The notes beneath the pieces were generated by a model that saw only the letters and a list, made by a program, of their open reading frames with translations, was not told where the DNA came from and ran no database searches. From JAKEGK01 sp036507695 (GTDB lineage: Bacteria > Pseudomonadota > Gammaproteobacteria > SZUA-152): a stretch of 9,954 nt of DNA. Numbering within the stretch: the stretch's first letter is position 1; the number at the start of each line of letters is the position of its first letter. Positions 5,959-9,954 of this stretch are shown here, in pieces. A program made the position numbers and the translations under genes. Location: NCBI GenBank assembly GCA_036507695.1, contig DATCIR010000307.1, positions 1-9,954 on the forward strand, in the 5' to 3' direction.

Positions 5959-5966
5959 CAAAATCC
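5959..5966. repeat. Target site duplication, right copy
   Basis: This is the same CAAAATCC as at 5802-5809, directly after the right terminal repeat. Collapsing the two copies restores a plausible pre-insertion sequence. Confidence 0.75.
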
Positions 5967-6220
5967 GCGGCATACGGTAAAAATGACCCACCGTCGCACG
6001 GACCACACCGGGGGCGTCTTATCCCGTTTACCAGGTGATTGTTACACAGGAGTGAATGGCTGTTTCAAACAACAGTAGTCTTTATCTGATGACGAAGTGC
6101 TAGCCCGCAAAAAATCCGGAACGAATCCAGCACCGGTTTTCAATCCGGAAAATCCAGACCATATACATTCCAATTAAAGCGGTGTTGGCCAGGAAAACCA
6201 GGATTATTATGATTCCCTAT
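5967..6220. other. Intergenic region between the element and sixA
   Basis: Apart from the tail of the possible broken frame (to 6038) I see no gene. AATCCGGAA followed by AATCCAG occurs twice with a 2-nt difference (near 6115-6132 and 6145-6160), an imperfect direct repeat. An AGGAG lies 3 nt before an ATG at 6056, but that frame has only 15 codons. No T-rich terminator for the minus-strand sixA gene is evident. Confidence 0.4.
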
Positions 6221-6745
6221 TCAGTCAAGTTCTTTCGCGCGGAAGAAGTTTATCAGGCGGCCCTGTTTGGGGCGCAGGTTGCTCCAGGCGTGTTCAAACC
6301 GCAATTGGACCACATTACCGGTGGTCAGCAGCTTGCCATCACGTGTGTACGGAAGCGGGTCACCGCAGAGCAGTGTGAGCAGATTTTCCAAACCAGGATT
6401 GTGTCCCACCAGCATCACGGATTTAGGCTGTGGCTGCGAATGTGCGGCTTCCTCAAGTACCTCCAATAATATGTCCGTATCCGCCAGATATAAACGATCA
6501 TCAAAAGTTATGGTTTGATCGGGAATATGTAGTTTTTCGATGATAGCTTGCGCGGTTTGTTTTGCCCGCAGCGCGGGCGAGCTAACCAGTAGATCGGGCT
6601 TGATGTGTTGGGAATCCAGCCACTCCGCTATCACAGAAAGGGTTTTTTTGCCGCGTTTTGCCAATGGCCGATCGAAATCCTTGGCGATATCACCCGACCA
6701 GTCGGATTTTGCATGGCGTACAATTAATAGATCACATGCTTCCAT
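6221..6745 (-). CDS. sixA: Phosphohistidine phosphatase SixA
   Basis: SixA removes phosphate from histidine residues of phosphotransfer proteins: ArcB in E. coli, and more broadly the nitrogen-related PTS protein NPr. The 174-residue protein has the histidine-phosphatase core in order: RHAK at 10-13 with H11 as the expected phospho-acceptor, SSPALRAKQTA at 55-65 with R60, and VGHNPG at 113-118 with H115. The Ala after the first His (RHA rather than RHG) and the compact length are typical of SixA (161 residues in E. coli) as opposed to phosphoglycerate mutases. The C-terminus extends about a dozen residues beyond E. coli SixA. The Shine-Dalgarno sequence is weak (GGAAAAG). It is the second minus-strand gene after the lipoprotein, with 60 nt between. 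The family assignment is firm; the substrate here is inferred. Confidence 0.9.
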   Translation of the reverse strand: MEACDLLIVRHAKSDWSGDIAKDFDRPLAKRGKKTLSVIAEWLDSQHIKPDLLVSSPALRAKQTAQAIIEKLHIPDQTITFDDRLYLADTDILLEVLEEAAHSQPQPKSVMLVGHNPGLENLLTLLCGDPLPYTRDGKLLTTGNVVQLRFEHAWSNLRPKQGRLINFFRAKELD

Positions 6746-6805
6746 GATTAACTTTTCCGGAGATGCTCATGATAATGAATAGACAATAGTAAAAGTAGTT
6801 TTCTA

Positions 6806-7207
6806 TTATTTTATTGTCCAGGTTTTTATTTTATCTAAATCCACGTTTTTGGCGTCAACCAGGTGTTTCTTGAAAGCGTTTACCGCAATCAAATCGACGC
6901 ATTGCGCATAGACGTTAATGGACAAAGTTTCATTTGGTTTCAGGTTGCCCGTCAGGTGTTGATAACGGTTGTCATCGGAACCACAGGGTTTGTATTTAAT
7001 GGCATTGATGACAAAAGAAGACGCATTGACGATCGCGATTTTATGTGAAACGGCGGCCGGCGCATCACTATCTTGCGCCGTGTTGGTTTCAGCAGTACTG
7101 CCGCAGCCCGCGAGCAGTCCAACCGGCGGCAATAACAAGATCAAGAGGTAGTTCAGCAATCGCTTGAAACCACAACCAGCCGGGGAATGATAGGCGCGTT
7201 TCTTCAT
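6806..7207 (-). CDS. Small lipoprotein with two conserved-looking cysteines
   Basis: This is a 133-residue predicted lipoprotein of unknown function. It starts MKKR, has a basic n-region, a hydrophobic core (LLNYLLILLLPPVGLLAG) and a good lipobox LLAGC with the lipidated Cys at 35. A low-complexity polar linker (36-55) leads to a beta-rich domain from about 56 with two further cysteines, C75 (KYKPCGSDDN) and C103 (AQCVDLIAV), that could form a disulfide in the periplasm. The shape (PCG ... CVDL ... W near the end) resembles small uncharacterised lipoproteins of gammaproteobacteria. The frame is open to an upstream ATG at 7289-7291, but the MKKR start at 7205-7207 makes a proper signal peptide. 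Its Shine-Dalgarno sequence is weak. Residue +2 is Gly, so outer-membrane sorting is likely. Confidence 0.75.
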   Translation of the reverse strand: MKKRAYHSPAGCGFKRLLNYLLILLLPPVGLLAGCGSTAETNTAQDSDAPAAVSHKIAIVNASSFVINAIKYKPCGSDDNRYQHLTGNLKPNETLSINVYAQCVDLIAVNAFKKHLVDAKNVDLDKIKTWTIK

Positions 7208-7402
7208 ACCTGAATTGTTCGTCAATACCAGGATGAAATTTAGCGGAATTATGTGACTGGTGTCGAAAATCAGAACGCAGAGACCAAGCATCGTAGTGGA
7301 TTAGCGGGTGTTACTTGCATCCTCGCTTCCATCCTTACTAACATCTAAGCGCCCGTCAAGCCGCTATACGCGGCGGTAGTCCAATCGGAGTTCTATTCAA
7401 CG

Positions 7403-7437
7403 AAAAAAAAGCCCGCCGGGTGAACCGGGCGGGCTTT
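7403..7437 (-). terminator. Rho-independent terminator of the phosphofructokinase gene
   Basis: The 10-bp stem AAAGCCCGCC/GGCGGGCTTT (7408-7417 and 7428-7437) has a 10-nt loop that can add two more G-C pairs. On the minus strand it is followed by eight T's (the A-run 7403-7410). The plus-strand side has only three T's, so termination favours transcripts coming leftward from pfk, about 154 nt after its stop. Confidence 0.9.
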
Positions 7438-7504
7438 CTGCCGTAACTAACGTACCATCAAGGAGTAATTTACGAGTACACTTTCTAATCCAACGTATGA
7501 AAGT

Positions 7505-7518
7505 TTAACGATCGTTAA
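7505..7518. repeat. 14-bp perfect palindrome
   Basis: TTAACGATCGTTAA is centred on GATC, between the pfk stop and its terminator. It therefore sits in the 3' untranslated part of the pfk transcript or could be a protein-binding site. No function is assigned. Confidence 0.5.
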
Positions 7519-7590
7519 CTGAACCTCGGCTTAATAAGCGGGCTCATGAATGGACGTGGTGCGCCGGTATGGAAGAAAATTAATCCTATT

Positions 7591-8712
7591 TCAGTCGCCA
7601 AAACTGGTTCCTACGTGCCGCGCACTGGTAATCCAGGGATGGTCGACAGGTACTAGTTTGCGGTATCCCGCGACTTCTTCAATGGGCACTGGTTCGTAAC
7701 CTTCACCGCGCGCGGCGACCATGATGCCAAACTTGCCTTGATTTATAAGATCAGCGCAGGCCGTTCCCAGGCGCGTAGCGAGCAGGCGGTCGCTTGCCGA
7801 AGGTGTTCCGCCGCGTTGCAGGTGGCCTAAAATAGTCACGCGGGATTCCAGCCCGGTTAATTCCTCCAATTGTTTGGCCAGAATGAAGCTGTGGCTGGCC
7901 TGCTGATCCACCAGTTTCTTAATATTTTTCTTCAGTTGTTTGCGTTTGTCCTTCGCTTCCGATGTTTCTTTCTTGTTTTCCAAAGCGATGAGTTTTTCAT
8001 AGTCGATTTTGGAAAGCGCGCCTTCCGCGACGGCAACGATGCTGAATTTTTTTCCGGTCCGCACGCGGTTTTTAATGGCTTCCGCGACGCTTTCAATTGC
8101 ATAGGGGATCTCGGGTATTAAAATAACGTCCGCCCCGCCGGCAATACCCGAACCCAGCGCCAGCCAGCCGGCCCGATGCCCCATGATCTCGACGATGATA
8201 ATCCGGTGATGACTGTGAGCCGTGCTGTGCAACCGGTCTATGGCTTCTGTCGCAATATCCATTGCAGTCTGGAAGCCGAACGTTACATCCGTTTTGGCGA
8301 CATCATTATCGATGGTTTTGGGAAGGGTGATAATATTAAGACCGCAATTCACCAAATGCAGCGCATTCTTGTGTGTACCGCCGCCGCCGAGGCAGACGAG
8401 CGCGTCGAGATTGTTGGCGTGGTAATTCTCCACGACGACACTTGTCATATCCTGTTCTTTGCCGCCAATCATCATGCGATTGGGTTTATCGCGGCTGGTG
8501 CTGAGAATAGTGCCGCCAATAGTCAGGATTCCTGAAAGCGCGTCGCCGTCAAGCCTGACAGTATGATTCTCCACGAGTCCACGGAATCCGCTGCGGAACC
8601 CGATGACTTCCATACCATAATTATTTTGCGCTGATTTGCCGACGCCGCGGATGGCGGCGTTAAGCCCGGGACAATCGCCACCCGCAGTAAGAATACCAAT
8701 ACGTTTTGCCAT
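7591..8712 (-). CDS. pfkA: 6-phosphofructokinase (PfkA family, atypical Gly/Lys type)
   Basis: It phosphorylates fructose 6-phosphate to fructose 1,6-bisphosphate in cytoplasmic glycolysis. Across 373 residues the family motifs run in order: GGDCPGLN (11-18), GGGGTHKNA (109-117), PKTIDND (131-137) with catalytic aspartates, MGHRAGW (177-183), AEG (229-231) and GHLQRGGTPSASDR (296-309). In E. coli numbering, Gly104 with Gly124 marks ATP enzymes and Asp104 with Lys124 marks pyrophosphate enzymes. Here the pair is G112 and K132, the mixed state of atypical ATP-dependent enzymes such as the trypanosome one. G111 stands where E. coli has D103. A charged insertion (about 243-270, ENKKETSEAKDKRKQ) lengthens it beyond the 320 of E. 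coli. GAGG lies 7 nt before the ATG. ATP as donor is inferred. It is a single-gene unit with its own terminator. Confidence 0.93.
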   Translation of the reverse strand: MAKRIGILTAGGDCPGLNAAIRGVGKSAQNNYGMEVIGFRSGFRGLVENHTVRLDGDALSGILTIGGTILSTSRDKPNRMMIGGKEQDMTSVVVENYHANNLDALVCLGGGGTHKNALHLVNCGLNIITLPKTIDNDVAKTDVTFGFQTAMDIATEAIDRLHSTAHSHHRIIIVEIMGHRAGWLALGSGIAGGADVILIPEIPYAIESVAEAIKNRVRTGKKFSIVAVAEGALSKIDYEKLIALENKKETSEAKDKRKQLKKNIKKLVDQQASHSFILAKQLEELTGLESRVTILGHLQRGGTPSASDRLLATRLGTACADLINQGKFGIMVAARGEGYEPVPIEEVAGYRKLVPVDHPWITSARHVGTSFGD

Positions 8713-8784
8713 AATTAAACCTCGTGTGCAGCGTTTATTGGCTTAAAGAGCAACACCGTGAGTAGTAAACGTTATCGCAAGGGG

Positions 8785-8815
8785 AAACGGCGTGTCTTTA
8801 TGCACGCCGTTTTTT
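8785..8815. terminator. Bidirectional hairpin terminator between ompA-like and pfk genes
   Basis: The 10-bp stem AAACGGCGTG/CACGCCGTTT (8785-8794 and 8803-8812) has an 8-nt loop. The plus-strand T-run continues to 8815, and the minus-strand tail is TTT then CCCC. It lies 29 nt past the stop of the minus-strand lipoprotein gene, the only transcript likely to need it, yet the better T-run is on the plus strand. Confidence 0.7.
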
Positions 8816-8843
8816 CAGTCATTTTACATTGCGAAAATTTTTC

Positions 8844-9737
8844 TTATTCCACCGGCCGCATGCGGATCTCGATACGCCGGTTCTGGGAACGGCCTTCCGG
8901 CGTGTCGTTGCCTTCCACCGGCTGATTCTCGCCATATGAAACCGCCGTTAATTTGTTTTTGTCGACACCATGTTGTTCCAGCAGCCTCACTACGCTGGCG
9001 GCACGGGCGCCGGCTAACTCCCAATTGGTGGGGAATTTCTCGGTCAGTTTGCCGCGAATTGGAAGATTGTCAGTAAATCCCGCCACGATCACCTGGTGCG
9101 GAATGTCCTTGAGTTTCTCGCTGACCTTGAAAATAACCGCTTGGCCGGTTTCACTGAGTACCGCGGAGCCCGAGGAAAACAAAATCGCTTCCGATAAATT
9201 GACGCTGACACCGTCCTTCATTTCCTTGATCCGGATGGTTTTAGCGTCCAGTTCGGTTGACAATTCTTTTACCAGGTCGTCATAGAGTTTGTCGGTCTTT
9301 TTCATGTAGTCCGCGGTGGCCTGGAGTTTTTGGGTTATTTCCGCCAGCGTGAGTTGCTTGGCTTCCAGTTCCATACTGGTTGTGCTCAGCAATTCATTTT
9401 TCTTGGCGAGCTGGCTATTGATAGACTTCAGTTCGGTGTTTTTGGCTTCAAGCTCCTTGTTCGTGGTGCTGAGCTTTGCGTTGGTTGATTCGAGATCGGC
9501 TTCCAGTTGTTTCTTCTGGGACTCCAATTCGGTTATCCGGCTCTGCAGCAACCGCAGATTGTCAGCCAGCGCGTCACGTTCCTGCTTTACGGCTTCGGAT
9601 TCCTGCACGGCCGATTCATATTTTGACTTGGATACACAGCCCGTCATTAGGAGGAGAAAAAGCAGAACAAGTACACCAGTAACATATATTCCGGGAAGTT
9701 TTTGCACTCGATTGTTGGTATTTTTTGTTGCAAACAT
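8844..9737 (-). CDS. Coiled-coil lipoprotein with OmpA/MotB-like peptidoglycan-binding domain
   Basis: This 297-residue envelope protein probably ties a membrane to peptidoglycan. After a basic N-terminus and hydrophobic stretch (about 18-31), LLLMTGC forms a lipobox with Cys34. A long heptad-rich coiled coil follows (about 39-145, many Leu/Glu/Lys/Gln repeats such as ELEAKNTELKSIN and ELEAK again). The C-terminal OmpA domain (about 175-296) has ILFSSGSA, GFTDN with D223, NWELAGARA with R245 (the diaminopimelate-binding pair) and NRRIEI. The C-terminal half is strikingly like MotB, but the lipobox and coiled coil set it apart from a stator. I chose the ATG at 9735-9737, since GGAGG (plus 9743-9747) lies 5 nt upstream; a GTG one codon earlier is only 2 nt from it. 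It ends at a hairpin terminator. Function beyond anchoring is unknown. Confidence 0.88.
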   Translation of the reverse strand: MFATKNTNNRVQKLPGIYVTGVLVLLFLLLMTGCVSKSKYESAVQESEAVKQERDALADNLRLLQSRITELESQKKQLEADLESTNAKLSTTNKELEAKNTELKSINSQLAKKNELLSTTSMELEAKQLTLAEITQKLQATADYMKKTDKLYDDLVKELSTELDAKTIRIKEMKDGVSVNLSEAILFSSGSAVLSETGQAVIFKVSEKLKDIPHQVIVAGFTDNLPIRGKLTEKFPTNWELAGARAASVVRLLEQHGVDKNKLTAVSYGENQPVEGNDTPEGRSQNRRIEIRMRPVE

Positions 9738-9760
9738 CACGGCCTCCAGAGAATTGTGAT

Positions 9761-9847
9761 AATTAATCCGGTTGAGTTAATGATTTCATTCCAGTGGCGA
9801 AGTCTACTACGAAAGCCGGGGAATTTGTAGGCATGGGCGGATTAATT
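9761..9847. repeat. Inverted repeat AATTAATCC/GGATTAATT across the leader
   Basis: The arms are at 9761-9769 and 9839-9847, 69 nt apart. One arm overlaps the -10 box and start region of the lipoprotein promoter and the other lies 20-30 nt before the start codon. It could be coincidence in AT-rich DNA or a pair of binding sites. Confidence 0.3.
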
Positions 9848-9874
9848 AATAGTCAGGTTCTGTGTTTCAGTCAA
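9846..9874 (-). promoter_or_regulatory. Sigma-70 promoter of the OmpA-like lipoprotein gene
   Basis: On the minus strand, TTGACT (9869-9874) and TATTAA (9846-9851) are separated by exactly 17 nt. The start would be near 9839, giving a leader of about 100 nt before the ATG at 9737. The hexamers match consensus at five and four of six positions. Confidence 0.6.
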
Positions 9875-9954
9875 ACGAAATATCCGTGTCATAAAATCTC
9901 TCAATATATCTTTAACACCTTGAAAATCAACCGATGATTGTGTTGGAAGATTTA

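Larger units (their letters stand above)
5717..6038 (+). pseudogene. Possible 54-codon frame interrupted by the MITE-like insertion
   Basis: From the ATG at 5717 the frame is open to the target site at 5802-5809. Removing the element and one target copy (157 bp) joins it in frame to 5967 and onward, ending at TGA 6036-6038 with 54 codons. The start reads MNNEKGKTVVLPCGSQKPP and the rejoined end reads SHGPHRGRLIPFTR. With the element in place the frame runs into it and stops at 5938. There is no Shine-Dalgarno sequence; TATACT at 5693-5698 would give a leader of only about 11 nt. I do not recognise the peptide, and the opposite strand of the rejoined DNA is also open over a similar span, so this may be chance. 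A small gene broken by the insertion is a hypothesis only. Confidence 0.25.
7208..7590. other. Intergenic region between lipoprotein and phosphofructokinase genes
   Basis: No further gene is supported. It includes a small hairpin GCCGC-TATAC-GCGGC (7360-7374) with no T-run, a strong intrinsic terminator (7403-7437), and a 14-bp perfect palindrome TTAACGATCGTTAA (7505-7518). The promoter of the lipoprotein gene should lie here, but I cannot name a convincing -35/-10 pair. Confidence 0.5.

Noticed and set aside
6056..6103. 15-codon frame after an AGGAG (MAVSNNSS...)
   Set aside because: It is too short, the spacing of 3 nt is poor, and it has no hydrophobic or other recognisable character.
7208..7291. 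Upstream start for the small lipoprotein at 7289-7291
   Set aside because: It would place 28 extra residues before a normal signal peptide that begins at MKKR, and it has no ribosome binding site.
8758..8766. GTGAGTAGT resembling the end of the MITE-like element
   Set aside because: It is only a 9-bp match, lacks the following TTAC and a partner arm or duplication, and is probably chance.

Overview
The window looks like a chromosomal segment of a motile proteobacterium, most likely a gammaproteobacterium. The reasons are an NtrC-type flagellar regulator of the FlrC/FleR kind beside fliF and fliG, a SixA phosphatase, an OmpA-type lipoprotein and mid-range base composition. The genus cannot be read from the sequence. 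No tRNA, rRNA or CRISPR array is visible.

The left third (1-3668, + strand) is the end of a flagellar cluster: a sigma-54-dependent response regulator cut by the window edge, then fliF and fliG overlapping by 8 nt. Together they would switch on late flagellar promoters (regulator) and build the MS ring and the rotor/switch (FliF, FliG). fliE is missing between the regulator and fliF, and fliH does not follow fliG. FliF is short because the usual long insertion in its third ring-building domain is reduced to about 20 residues.

The middle (3669-7590) is loosely packed. It holds a tandem 23-bp repeat, a 25-codon single-membrane-span gene with an excellent ribosome binding site, a minus-strand RRM-like RNA-binding protein with three GGTGAC repeats in front of it, a minus-strand membrane protein of unknown function, a 149-bp MITE-like element with perfect 14-bp terminal inverted repeats and an 8-bp target duplication, sixA, and a small two-cysteine lipoprotein.

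The right part (7591-9954, minus strand) holds a 6-phosphofructokinase with an unusual active-site combination and a strong downstream terminator. Beyond a short hairpin region lies a coiled-coil OmpA/MotB-like lipoprotein gene with a good sigma-70 promoter.

The strongest candidates for something undescribed are the MITE-like element and the site it entered, the FliF variant in a reduced cluster, and the small membrane-peptide gene.
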